NCBI RefSeq assembly: GCF_000518865.1
Contig: NZ_JAEK01000054.1
Location: forward strand, 1-32,992
Direction: 5' to 3'
DNA from: Bacillus sp. J37
GTDB lineage: Bacteria; Bacillota; Bacilli; Bacillales; Bacillaceae
DNA length: 32,992 bases
In this document: one piece after another, positions 6,849 through 15,431 of the stretch
How positions within the stretch are numbered: position 1 is the first letter of the stretch
Layout: every line of letters begins with the position of its first letter
Made by a program: the position numbers and the translations under genes
The notes under the pieces: generated by a model
Databases searched by the model: none
Told to the model about the DNA's origin: nothing
The model's input: the letters and a program-made list of their open reading frames with translations, nothing else

Positions 6849-8528
6849 ATAGAACAAGCTCAAAAAGAACAATTAGCAACATTACTTAATGATAATAAGA
6901 AATACATACAATCTTTCCTTAAGATACGTACTAAGGAAGGGAAACTTGTAGACTTTAAGCTTAATTCATCTCAGATACGATTATTAAACAAGATTGAAGA
7001 GTTACAATCACAAGGTAAACCAGTAAGGATTATCATAGCAAAATCGAGACAAATGGGATTTTCAACCCTAACCGAATCACTAATATTCAAACGTACTGCA
7101 ACTACACAACTTACTAATTCAATGATTATTGCGCACACAGTCGAAGCATCGTCGAATCTATTTAACATGTCGAAGTTGTTCTATGATGAGTTACCAACTC
7201 CTTTAAGACCAATGAAGAAGAATTCAAATAGTAAAGAATTAGTGTTTGAAAATCCTTCACTTGATCCTGATGAGAAAAGGAAGAATCCTGGACTACGTTC
7301 TAAGATTAAGATTGAGAGTGCTAATAATGATGGTGCAGGGAGATCAAGTACTATACATAATCTTCATGTATCTGAGTTAGCTTTCTGGAAGAACCCTGAT
7401 GATGTAATGCTTGGTTTAATGCAAGCTGTACCTAATACTCCTAATACAATGGTAATCGTAGAAAGTACAAGTAATGGTGTAGGTGGAATGTTTTATAATA
7501 TGTGGCAGCAAGCAGAAAGAGGAGAGAATGATTTTATTCCAATGTTCTTTCCTTGGTTTGAGCACGCTGAATATTCTATGCCTACTCCAGAAGACTTTGT
7601 ACTTACAGATGAAGAGGAAGAACTAAAGAAACTTTATAACCTTACAACCGATCAATTAACTTGGAGAAGATGGGCTATCCGTAATAACTGTGGTGGTGAT
7701 CCTGAGCTTTTCAAACAGGAGTATCCATCTTATGCAGAAGAGAGCTTCCTATCGAGTGGCCGTCCTAGATTCTCTATTGGTGTATTAAAGAAATGGTTAA
7801 ATGAAGCTAAACAAGGTGACAAAGGTTATCTAGAAAAGAATCAACTTGTTACAGATGATAAGGGGTATATTGAGATATGGGAGTATCCTAAGCCTGATAC
7901 ACATTATGTAATTGGTGCAGACGTATCTGAGGGGCTTGAAAATCGTGATTATAGCTCTGCTTCTGTATGGGATGCTAATACTAAACAACAAGTAGCTAAA
8001 TGGCATGGTCATATTGATCCTGACTTGTTTGCTAATGAATTAGAGAAGTTGGGTAATTTCTACAATAAAGCATTGATTGCTGTAGAAAGTAACAATCATG
8101 GATTCACAACGTTAAATATCCTCAAGCGCTCCTATATTAATCTCTTCGAAATGGAAAAATACGATGAAGATAGAGATATTGTAACTAAGAAATTAGGTTG
8201 GCAAACAACTAAGAAGACTAAACCGTTAGTTATTGATAACTTGGCTTATCTAATTAGAGAAAAGCTTATTAAATCATACGATAAAACGTTTATTAATGAA
8301 TGTATGACGTATGTTAGAGAAGAGAATGGTTCAACTAATGCTCAGAGTGGTTGTCATGATGACACTGTAATGTCTTCAGCAATCGCTCTTTTTGTATTGG
8401 AAAATTATATTACTAATTATCTAGAACACTTTGAGACTAATGCAATGAGTAACTCTAAAAACGATGAGTATATACCATTTGCTCTCAGAGAAGGTGAAGA
8501 TATTAACTTATCCTGGCATGACTTGTAG
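6849..8528 (+). CDS. terL: Phage terminase large subunit
   Basis: This is the packaging motor ATPase and nuclease. The frame is open from just after a TGA at 6840 but has no ATG, GTG or TTG until an ATG at 7053, which lies inside the ATPase motif. AGGTAGGTG (6833-6841) stands 7 nt before an ATA at 6849, so initiation at ATA is proposed (559 residues). Numbered so, the Walker A region is AKSRQMGFST at 64-73. It lacks the usual GKS/T lysine and has K65 upstream, as in lambda gpA. A Walker B-like segment ends in SELAFW. Nuclease acidic residues are D358 (GADVSEG), E413 (AVESNNHG) and D504/D505 (CHDD). The identity is secure; only the start is uncertain. Confidence 0.93.
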   Translation: MEQAQKEQLATLLNDNKKYIQSFLKIRTKEGKLVDFKLNSSQIRLLNKIEELQSQGKPVRIIIAKSRQMGFSTLTESLIFKRTATTQLTNSMIIAHTVEASSNLFNMSKLFYDELPTPLRPMKKNSNSKELVFENPSLDPDEKRKNPGLRSKIKIESANNDGAGRSSTIHNLHVSELAFWKNPDDVMLGLMQAVPNTPNTMVIVESTSNGVGGMFYNMWQQAERGENDFIPMFFPWFEHAEYSMPTPEDFVLTDEEEELKKLYNLTTDQLTWRRWAIRNNCGGDPELFKQEYPSYAEESFLSSGRPRFSIGVLKKWLNEAKQGDKGYLEKNQLVTDDKGYIEIWEYPKPDTHYVIGADVSEGLENRDYSSASVWDANTKQQVAKWHGHIDPDLFANELEKLGNFYNKALIAVESNNHGFTTLNILKRSYINLFEMEKYDEDRDIVTKKLGWQTTKKTKPLVIDNLAYLIREKLIKSYDKTFINECMTYVREENGSTNAQSGCHDDTVMSSAIALFVLENYITNYLEHFETNAMSNSKNDEYIPFALREGEDINLSWHDL

Positions 8529-8539
8529 GAGGTGTGGAT

Positions 8540-10294
8540 TTGAAATTAAAGGATGAAGAATTATATAAGAAGATTGTCTCTCATTTTAACGAATCATTAA
8601 GTGCACAAAGTGAAATGCGTACTGAAATGAGAGAATACGATGATTTTTATTTAGCGAAACATTGGAATAAAGAAAGGGCAACATGGAGACCAGATCCTAT
8701 TGTCAATTACGTTTCGTATATCGTGGATCAGAAAGCTCCTCAATTAACGAATAATAGACCATCAGGTTTAATCTTACCAACATCTCAAGATGATGAAGAA
8801 GCTGCTAAGCTGTTTACACAAGTAACAGATGTTATTTCTGAGCGTGTTGACTTAGACGATAAGAATGATCAAGTTGTTAGAGCTGGTTTATTACTTAGTA
8901 CTGGATGGTATAAAGTGTATTGGGATAATTCATTGACTGGTGGAAGTCCTGTAAAGGGGAACATTTGGAAAGGTGACGTTGCTATTGATATTCCAGACCC
9001 TTCAAATATATTCACTGATCCTAATGCTGTTACTGTAGATGAATGTAGATACATAATTTATTGTGTTCCTAAATCTATACAATGGGTTGAACAAAAGTTT
9101 GATGTGAAAGTTGACCCTGATACTGCTTTAGAAACAGAAATATTTGACCGCCCTTCCACTAATCATGGTAAAGATAGAGTTTTGTTTTACGAGTATTGGC
9201 ATAAGGACAAAGAAGGTATTCATTGTACCTATGCAGCAGGTGGTCAAATACTTAAAGAAATCAAGAAAGTATACAAACATGGTAGATATCCATTTGTTCC
9301 ATTCGTTGCTAAGAAGAATCGTAAAAGTATATGGGGAATAAGTGAGATTAAGAATATCCTAAGTAATCAAAAGTTACTTAATAAATTAGTTGAATTACCT
9401 GTTACTCATGCAATGCTACATGCAAATCCAATTACATTAGTTGATCCTAAGAGTGGAATTGATATTTCTAAATGGCAGAACAAACCTGGACAATTATGGT
9501 ATGCAAAAGATCCTAAGAATTCTGTTGGTCAAGTTAAACCTCCAGAAATGCCTAGTGATGTATATAAACTTGCAGATAACCTAATTCAATACATAGAAAA
9601 AATGGGTGGAGTTTATGATTCTATGACAGGTTCAACACCAACAGGAATTACTGCTGCAACAGCTATCCAGTTGTTACAAGAACAAGGGTCAATTCCAATA
9701 AAGGGCATCATTAGAAATCTACATCAATCCCTAAAGGATGTTTATGAGCTAATGATTGAATTAGTTAAAGAGAATTATACTGAAACTCGTTTCATCAGAT
9801 TAATTGATGAAGATGGTACAGTTGAATTCAAGGAATTTAATGCTATTCAATATGCAGAAATTGATTTTGATGTGAAGGTGTCTGCCGGTGACTCAACTCC
9901 AACAAGTAAAGCCTATGTATCACAATTAGGAGCAGATTTATTCCAACAAGGTTTATTACTTGGTAGTGAATACGTTGAAATGCAAGAAGGTTTACCAAAT
10001 AAGGATCGAATTGTTGCTCGTTTACGTGAACAAGAAGAAATAATGAAACAACAATCTATGATGCAAGAACAACAGATGATAAATCAACCTCCAATGTCTG
10101 AACCGTTTCCTATGAATGCTGATCCATCAATGCAACAACCTATGGATATACCAATTCAGGATTCATCTAATATCAAACAACAATTTGATGATATTTATGA
10201 AAATTCTCCTGAAGAAATTCAACAGCAATTAGATGTAATGTTGGAACAAGGGATGACAGAAGAGCAGATAGTAGCTCAATTAATGGGAATTTAG
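8540..10294 (+). CDS. Phage portal protein
   Basis: A 584-residue protein directly after the large terminase, the usual position for the dodecameric portal through which DNA enters and leaves the head. The N-terminus has RPDPIVNYVSYIVDQKAPQLTNNRPS, a pattern of podovirus-type portals, and the middle has the helix-turn region around GVYDSMTGSTPTGITAATAIQ. The C-terminus is Gln/Met rich and ends in a helix (EEIQQQLDVMLEQGM). The TTG at 8540 has AGGAGG at 7 nt; a GTG at 8534 would be only 1 nt away, so the TTG is preferred. Portal identity is from sequence pattern and position. Confidence 0.88.
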   Translation: MKLKDEELYKKIVSHFNESLSAQSEMRTEMREYDDFYLAKHWNKERATWRPDPIVNYVSYIVDQKAPQLTNNRPSGLILPTSQDDEEAAKLFTQVTDVISERVDLDDKNDQVVRAGLLLSTGWYKVYWDNSLTGGSPVKGNIWKGDVAIDIPDPSNIFTDPNAVTVDECRYIIYCVPKSIQWVEQKFDVKVDPDTALETEIFDRPSTNHGKDRVLFYEYWHKDKEGIHCTYAAGGQILKEIKKVYKHGRYPFVPFVAKKNRKSIWGISEIKNILSNQKLLNKLVELPVTHAMLHANPITLVDPKSGIDISKWQNKPGQLWYAKDPKNSVGQVKPPEMPSDVYKLADNLIQYIEKMGGVYDSMTGSTPTGITAATAIQLLQEQGSIPIKGIIRNLHQSLKDVYELMIELVKENYTETRFIRLIDEDGTVEFKEFNAIQYAEIDFDVKVSAGDSTPTSKAYVSQLGADLFQQGLLLGSEYVEMQEGLPNKDRIVARLREQEEIMKQQSMMQEQQMINQPPMSEPFPMNADPSMQQPMDIPIQDSSNIKQQFDDIYENSPEEIQQQLDVMLEQGMTEEQIVAQLMGI

Positions 10295-10380
10295 ATAAAA
10301 AGATATGGTACTATTTACCGATCTAAATTATAATTCAAAAGAAGAATGGATTATTTTGTATTTAGTTCGGGGGACTTAAA

Positions 10381-10872
10381 GTGGAAATATTATCTTTAGC
10401 TTTACCATTGATGGCGCTTATTCTTTTAATTTATGTAATAACTGAACAAAGACATTTAAAACGTATTAGACAGCTAGAAGAACGTTTAAGTCAAGCTGGA
10501 ATGAATGAAATCGACATAATGAAGGGTGTTGAATTTGAGCATTATTTAGCAGTGATCTTTAAAAAGCTCGGATACAACGTTAAAAGAACTCCTGCCTCTA
10601 ATGATTTTGGTGCGGATCTTATATTAGAAGGAAAAGAAAGAATTGTAATTCAAGCAAAAAGGTATAAAAGTAAAGTTGGTATTAAAGCTGTACAAGAAAT
10701 TAATTCCGCAAGAGATTACTATAAAGCGCAACATGCTTGGGTTATTACTAATAATTACTTTACATCTTCAGCGTATAAATTAGCAGAATCAACCAATATA
10801 GTATTGATTGATCGAAATAAATTGGCTGATTTAATTTTAAATGTTAATGATACTGCAAAAACAGGAAATTAA
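10381..10872 (+). CDS. Membrane-anchored Mrr-like restriction endonuclease
   Basis: A 163-residue protein with one N-terminal membrane helix (about residues 3-21), a short coiled-coil linker, then an Mrr/DUF2034-type PD-(D/E)xK nuclease domain. Active-site candidates are E51 or E53 (GVEFEHYL), D79 (NDFGADL) and Q91-A-K93 (VIQAKRY), the QxK variant of the motif; GIKAVQEI and AWVITN are also typical. The GTG start has GGGGGA upstream. It interrupts the portal-scaffold gene order and is closed by a strong terminator. This suggests a moron with its own control; a TATAAT lies at 10329-10334. Such domains act in modification-dependent restriction, so exclusion of competing DNA is a reasonable inference. 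Confidence 0.82.
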   Translation: MEILSLALPLMALILLIYVITEQRHLKRIRQLEERLSQAGMNEIDIMKGVEFEHYLAVIFKKLGYNVKRTPASNDFGADLILEGKERIVIQAKRYKSKVGIKAVQEINSARDYYKAQHAWVITNNYFTSSAYKLAESTNIVLIDRNKLADLILNVNDTAKTGN

Positions 10873-10899
10873 ACAATTGAAAATCAAATAATTATTTTG

Positions 10900-10929
10900 G
10901 GCTTAGGATGAGACTTCCTAGGCCTTTTT
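10900..10929 (+). terminator. Intrinsic terminator after the Mrr-like gene
   Basis: GGCTTAGGA (10900-10908) pairs with TCCTAGGCC (10916-10924), followed by TTTTT. Confidence 0.87.
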
Positions 10930-10941
10930 GCATAAAAAAAA

Positions 10942-10961
10942 TTCGACCAACCATAGTCGAA
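10942..10961. repeat. Inverted repeat before the scaffold gene
   Basis: TTCGAC and GTCGAA form a perfect 6-bp dyad with an 8-base loop, ending at the ribosome binding site AAGGGG of the scaffold gene. It could be an operator, an RNA hairpin or a processing site that protects the capsid mRNA. Confidence 0.4.
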
Positions 10962-10971
10962 AGGGGATTAA

Positions 10972-11757
10972 ATGATGGAAGAACAAATGAGCAACCATAC
11001 TCATGAAGAAATTATTGAAACACCAGATACACACCAAGAAACAGAACAAATAGAAACACAACCGGAAGTTGAGACTCCCCAACCAGAAGGAGACTTTATA
11101 CCGGTAAAGTACAACAAAGAGGAACGCAGAATTTCTCGTGATGAAGCACCGGATTTGATTCAAAAGGGACTTTATTATGATGAAAAAGTTAAAGGTCAGT
11201 ACGAATCACAAGCTCAGTATCTTGATCGTTTAGCTAAAATGAGTGGATACCAGACCACTGAAGAGTTATTTAATGCGATTGAGGAAGCTGAGAAGGAACA
11301 ACAAATTCAACAAAATGCTTCTAAATTAGGTATTGATGAGGAGGCTTACAGACAACACTATCAACCTATTAATGATGAATTGTCTCAAGTAAAATCTCAA
11401 TTGGAATCAATGCAACAAATTGAAAAACAAAGAGAAGCAGAAGCTGAATTGAATGAAGTACGTAATAAATTTTCAGATTTTGATACTTACCAAGATAAAG
11501 TTTTTGAGTTGGCTATCGATAAAGGATACTCACTTGAAGACGCTTATAAGCTGTCTACTTACGAAGATAAAATGCATAACATCGCGCGACAAAAAGAACA
11601 AGAAGTGTTAGCTAAGGTTACGGGTAGGGATGAAAAGCAAGTACTTGCAAGTAATGATAAACCTTCTAGCACTAAGTTTGACCCAGTTAACATGAGTTTA
11701 GATCAAATACAAGAGTTGTCCAGAAGAGTAAGGTCTGGAGAACGAATTACATTTTAG
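10972..11757 (+). CDS. Capsid scaffolding protein
   Basis: A 261-residue, very acidic and Gln/Glu-rich protein between portal and major capsid genes, where the scaffold is expected. The N-terminus is disordered (TPDTHQETEQIETQPE). The middle is coiled coil (about 100-165). The C-terminus is a short basic helix (LSRRVRSGERITF) of the kind that docks on the capsid protein in P22 and phi29 scaffolds. Two tandem ATGs follow AAAGGGG, and either may be used. No protease domain is visible, so the scaffold is probably released rather than self-cleaved. Assignment is by position and composition. Confidence 0.85.
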   Translation: MMEEQMSNHTHEEIIETPDTHQETEQIETQPEVETPQPEGDFIPVKYNKEERRISRDEAPDLIQKGLYYDEKVKGQYESQAQYLDRLAKMSGYQTTEELFNAIEEAEKEQQIQQNASKLGIDEEAYRQHYQPINDELSQVKSQLESMQQIEKQREAEAELNEVRNKFSDFDTYQDKVFELAIDKGYSLEDAYKLSTYEDKMHNIARQKEQEVLAKVTGRDEKQVLASNDKPSSTKFDPVNMSLDQIQELSRRVRSGERITF

Positions 11758-11772
11758 GAGATGGAATAAATT

Positions 11773-12708
11773 ATGACAAATACACAAGTAACTACACAAG
11801 CATCATTAAGCCCAGAAATGCAAACATACTACGATAAGAAATTATTAGCACGATTAGTTCCAAACTTTGTACACATGCAATTTGGACAAAAGAAACCTAT
11901 TCCGAAAAACGGTGGTAAGAAGATCCAATTCCGTAAATTTTCTAATCTAGCTGCTGCGACAACTCCACTAACTGAAGGAGTAACACCTGCTGGTAACAAT
12001 TTATCTGTGAGTGAAATCTTCGCTACTGTAGAACAATATGGTGATTACATTGAAGTATCAGATGTACTTGATATGACAGCTATTGACCCAATCTTAGATG
12101 AATCTACGGATGTATTAGGAGACCAAGCTTCAGATACATTAGATATTGTTTCTCGTGAGATTTTAGTAAGTGGAACAAATGTACAATACGCTAATGGTCG
12201 TGCATCTCGTGCAACTATTACTGCTACTGATGTCTTAACAGTTAATGAAGTTCGTAAAGCTGTTCGTACAATGAAACGTAACAAGGTTAAAGGTATCAAT
12301 GGTGGAGATTTTGTAATGATTGTTGAACCTGGTGCTACTTATGACTTACAATCTGATCCAAAATGGGAAGCTGCTGCACAATATGCTGGTTCTAAACAAA
12401 TCTTTAATGGTGAGATCGGACGTTTATATGGAGTTCGTTTTGTGGAAACCACAAATGCGAAAGTATTTGCTGGAGCAGGAGCAACGGGAACTGATGTTTA
12501 TGTTTCCTTAATGCTTGGTGAAAATGCATATGGAGTTGTAGATATTGCAGGAAGTGGCTCAGTTAAAAATATCATTAAACCGCACGGTAGCGCAGGTACT
12601 GCTGATGCATTAGATCAACGTGCAACTACTGGGTGGAAAGCATTATTTACTATTGCTCGTCTTGAAGAGTTAGCTGTCCTACGTATCGAACACGCTGTAT
12701 CTAACTAA
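11773..12708 (+). CDS. Major capsid protein, N4-gp56 family
   Basis: A 311-residue capsid shell protein. It matches the N4-gp56 family in layout: an N-terminal YYDKKLLARLVPNFVHMQFGQ segment, the GKKIQFRKFSNL strand, LTEGVTPAGN, a YGDYIEVSDVLD helix, and the later FVMIVEPGATYDL and YGVRFVETTNAK segments of an HK97-type fold. It starts 16 bp after the scaffold gene with GGAGATGG upstream and is followed by an intrinsic terminator. Its codons look the most biased of the window, as expected for the most abundant virion protein. The family is shared with N4-like podoviruses and various Firmicutes prophages. Confidence 0.92.
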   Translation: MTNTQVTTQASLSPEMQTYYDKKLLARLVPNFVHMQFGQKKPIPKNGGKKIQFRKFSNLAAATTPLTEGVTPAGNNLSVSEIFATVEQYGDYIEVSDVLDMTAIDPILDESTDVLGDQASDTLDIVSREILVSGTNVQYANGRASRATITATDVLTVNEVRKAVRTMKRNKVKGINGGDFVMIVEPGATYDLQSDPKWEAAAQYAGSKQIFNGEIGRLYGVRFVETTNAKVFAGAGATGTDVYVSLMLGENAYGVVDIAGSGSVKNIIKPHGSAGTADALDQRATTGWKALFTIARLEELAVLRIEHAVSN

Positions 12709-12721
12709 ATAAAAACTACTA

Positions 12722-12752
12722 AGGTATGGGGATTATCACCATACCTCTTTTT
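12722..12752 (+). terminator. Intrinsic terminator after the capsid gene
   Basis: AGGTATGG (12722-12729) pairs with CCATACCT (12739-12746), followed by CTTTTT. It probably lowers transcription of the tail genes relative to the capsid gene. Confidence 0.85.
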
Positions 12753-12772
12753 AATATGAGGAGGAATTAATA

Positions 12773-13048
12773 ATGGCTGTCAAAAAACAATTAACTGAAA
12801 ATGAAATGGATAAAGTAACAAAGGATACTGCATCGGTTCTTAAAGAACAAGAAGAAGTTACAGTAAAACTATATTTAAATCCTGAAGAGCGTAAGAAATT
12901 AGAAGCTGCTAAAGAATCAGGTAAGAATGTAAATTGGCCGTATCAAGTTGTAGGTATTAATGGTTATAACTATCAAATTCAACTAGGGAAAGAAGTAAAA
13001 GTACCTAAAACAGTAGCAGAAATTTTAGAACAAGCAGGGTTATATTAA
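12773..13048 (+). CDS. Small head-associated protein, unassigned
   Basis: A 91-residue protein between the major capsid and adaptor genes, with GAGGAGGAATTAATA before the ATG. The first 30 residues are charged and helical (Lys/Glu/Thr). The rest (VTVKLYLNPEERKKLEAAKESGKNVNWPYQVVGINGYNYQIQLGKEVKVPK) has the pattern of a small beta-rich domain. Position suggests a head decoration, head-completion or capsid-linked protein. No family is recognised. Confidence 0.7.
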   Translation: MAVKKQLTENEMDKVTKDTASVLKEQEEVTVKLYLNPEERKKLEAAKESGKNVNWPYQVVGINGYNYQIQLGKEVKVPKTVAEILEQAGLY

Positions 13049-13082
13049 TACTCTGCTTGTTCTATTTTAAGGGGTGAATCTA

Positions 13083-13466
13083 TTGGATTTACAAACAATT
13101 ATTTCTACAGTAAATACCCTAGCCGATGAAGAATTTCCACCAGAACAAATAACTACTTGGATTAACGATGCTATTGCGCGTATTAATGTCCAATTAAACG
13201 CAAACTTCCCATTTTTAAGTGTAACTAAACCTTCAGAAAGTCCTGTTTTTCCAGAAGTATACCATTATTTGTTACTTGTCCCTTTTGCTACTGCAAGGAT
13301 TAAACAAATGGATTCATCTCAATTTGAATATGTGGATTTATTTAGAGAATTTGAGGAGAACCTAGTTACTTTTCAAGCGAAATACAAAGTTCCAGAAGAA
13401 TACAGGACAGAAGATAATTTTACTGTTTACGAAATTCAAGTTGTAGACGGAATAACTACTTTGTGA
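13083..13466 (+). CDS. Head-tail adaptor protein
   Basis: A 127-residue helical protein. The pattern LADEEFPPEQITTWINDAIARINVQL, followed by a hydrophobic helix (HYLLLVPFATARI), is characteristic of podovirus adaptors (P22 gp4 / T7 gp11 position) that sit between portal and tail nozzle. AAGGGGTGAA stands 6 nt before the TTG at 13083; a GTG at 13074 lies inside that ribosome binding site and is less likely. It precedes the nozzle candidate by 16 bp. Assignment rests on residue pattern and position. Confidence 0.72.
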   Translation: MDLQTIISTVNTLADEEFPPEQITTWINDAIARINVQLNANFPFLSVTKPSESPVFPEVYHYLLLVPFATARIKQMDSSQFEYVDLFREFEENLVTFQAKYKVPEEYRTEDNFTVYEIQVVDGITTL

Positions 13467-13482
13467 GAGGTGCTGAGGCTAT

Positions 13483-15417
13483 ATGGCTAGACAACAATTT
13501 GATACTCAGCCTTGGAGAAAGAATTTTGAGATTTTCAGAGACTTTTCAAGTGGTTTAAATACTGTTACTTCTAACGAAAATCTTAAAGATAGTGAATTAA
13601 CAACACTTTTAAACGCTGACTTAGGTGATAGAGGTTCAATAAAAAGACGTAAAGGGCATGTGAGACATCAAATTAGTCCAATAAATACTTTAGATCCTCA
13701 TAATGATGCACAAGGCTATTTTTATTATTACTTTCAAGGTGGAGCTAAAACTCCTTTGTTAGCTATTGAGGGGCAGCTCTATAAAATTAGTGATTTTGGA
13801 TGGGAAGTTGTTTCAATTGAAGGTTTATCAAGCTTTCAAAAGGAAAGAAAGATCGAAGCCGTTCAGATTAAGGATAAGTTGTATATTGCTACTGGTACAA
13901 AGTTAGTTGAGTTTGATGGGACAAATGCTAAAGTAGTACAACCGTATAATCCAAATTCTATGGAACTATTAGAGATAGGAGCAAATGGATTACATCCAGA
14001 TCCATTCAACTGGACATCTCACACAATTGGCTCTTTATTAAGAATTGATTATGTACAAATATCACCTCAATATGGAATATTCAATCAACCTATTACCATT
14101 CGTGTAACTGTTACTTATCCAGAAGGTGAAACCGTCCGTTATAAGTATGAAAGAAAATGGGAAGGTCGAACAGATTACTATCTTAGTAGCGACTGGACTA
14201 CTTCAAGATGGCATGAATTTAAAACTGAAAGAGCAGATCAAGAAATCAAACTTTCTGCTCGATTAGATAGCAATCCTGAAGAGGTTGTAGAGTATATCAT
14301 ACCTTCTTATAAGTCATACGCAACAGATAAAAATAAGCCTTTTACAACCGGTATACATTCGTGTAATCGCATTTTGCTACACTGGGGTAGGATTATTCTT
14401 TATGGGAGTACAGAAAATCCTGATTTAATCTATATTTCTGACTTGAATAAACCTAACTATTTTCCAATTTCTAATACTATTAAGTTTGAGAATGAAGAAA
14501 GGGAATCAATTCAGAGTTTAGTTCAATTTCAAAACATGCTTGTAGTATTCACACCAAATACAATTCAGGCTTTATATGGTGATAATCCTCAAGAATATAG
14601 ACGTACAATGTTAAACAGTGCGATAGGATGCATCGCACCTTTTTCTACAAAAGTTGTTGAGAATCGCATTTTCTTCTTAAGTAAAGAAGGAATATATTCA
14701 CTTGATACCATTGGTTATGTCGATGACAGAGCAAGTGTATCAAGAATAGATAATGCAATAGCAAATAATGTTCCAATTTCGATCCAAGCGAATGCATTTA
14801 TAAATGATGATCAGTACTATATTTCATTTCCTTATGAAAAGAAGAGATTGAGATATTATTATCATCTTGGTGTATGGACAATGGATGAATCAGAAGAAAT
14901 GACATTCGTTTATATGTGGAAAGATGGGAATGATTGTTTTGGTTTACAAAGAAATGGTACAGTACTGAAAGTTTCCGATGTATACCATGATAATAGCGTT
15001 AATTACAATACAGTGATTGAGACTAAATACTATGACTTTGGCCAACCCTATCACCCTAAAAAACTAAAAGAATTACAATTGATTCTTGGACATTTCACTG
15101 TTAAATCTCCATCAAGTATATACGTCTATGCGGACAGTAATATTTCATTAAGTCCAGTAAGTGGTTCGGCAGTAATAAATGAATCAGGACTTGTTGAATG
15201 GAGAACCACAGAAGAGCCAAATTTAATAGCTAATGCAGGAACGGTTCTTGGTAATTGGGAATTAGGGGATTCGCCTTTTGGTGCTATAGATGCAGAAGTT
15301 CATAAGTTAAGAATAAATGGAAAATGTAGAAGGACAAAAATAGTTATAAACCACAATGATAATTCACCGTTCCAATTGCTAGGGATTGGATACGTATTTA
15401 AGTTGAAGAAACCCTAG
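13483..15417 (+). CDS. Tail nozzle or tail hub protein, beta-propeller type
   Basis: A 644-residue protein rich in beta strands. It starts with FRDFSSGLNTVTSNENLKDSELTTLLNADL and RGSIKRRKGH, a pattern common to phage proteins in the position of P22 gp10 and T7 gp12 that open with a plugged beta-propeller. Repeated blade-like stretches follow (LYKISD, KLYIATGTKLVEFDG, RIILYGSTENPDLIYISD, FFLSKEGIYSLD, QYYISFPYE, CFGLQRNGTVLKVSD). The C-terminal part resembles a beta-sandwich. It should form the tube through which DNA and ejection proteins leave and carry the tailspike. Function is inferred from fold pattern and gene order. Confidence 0.7.
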   Translation: MARQQFDTQPWRKNFEIFRDFSSGLNTVTSNENLKDSELTTLLNADLGDRGSIKRRKGHVRHQISPINTLDPHNDAQGYFYYYFQGGAKTPLLAIEGQLYKISDFGWEVVSIEGLSSFQKERKIEAVQIKDKLYIATGTKLVEFDGTNAKVVQPYNPNSMELLEIGANGLHPDPFNWTSHTIGSLLRIDYVQISPQYGIFNQPITIRVTVTYPEGETVRYKYERKWEGRTDYYLSSDWTTSRWHEFKTERADQEIKLSARLDSNPEEVVEYIIPSYKSYATDKNKPFTTGIHSCNRILLHWGRIILYGSTENPDLIYISDLNKPNYFPISNTIKFENEERESIQSLVQFQNMLVVFTPNTIQALYGDNPQEYRRTMLNSAIGCIAPFSTKVVENRIFFLSKEGIYSLDTIGYVDDRASVSRIDNAIANNVPISIQANAFINDDQYYISFPYEKKRLRYYYHLGVWTMDESEEMTFVYMWKDGNDCFGLQRNGTVLKVSDVYHDNSVNYNTVIETKYYDFGQPYHPKKLKELQLILGHFTVKSPSSIYVYADSNISLSPVSGSAVINESGLVEWRTTEEPNLIANAGTVLGNWELGDSPFGAIDAEVHKLRINGKCRRTKIVINHNDNSPFQLLGIGYVFKLKKP

Positions 15418-15431
15418 AAGGAGGAACTAAT

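Noticed and set aside
7053-8528. Large terminase starting at the ATG at 7053
   Set aside because: This start falls within the ATP-binding motif; the open frame and family pattern extend 68 codons upstream.
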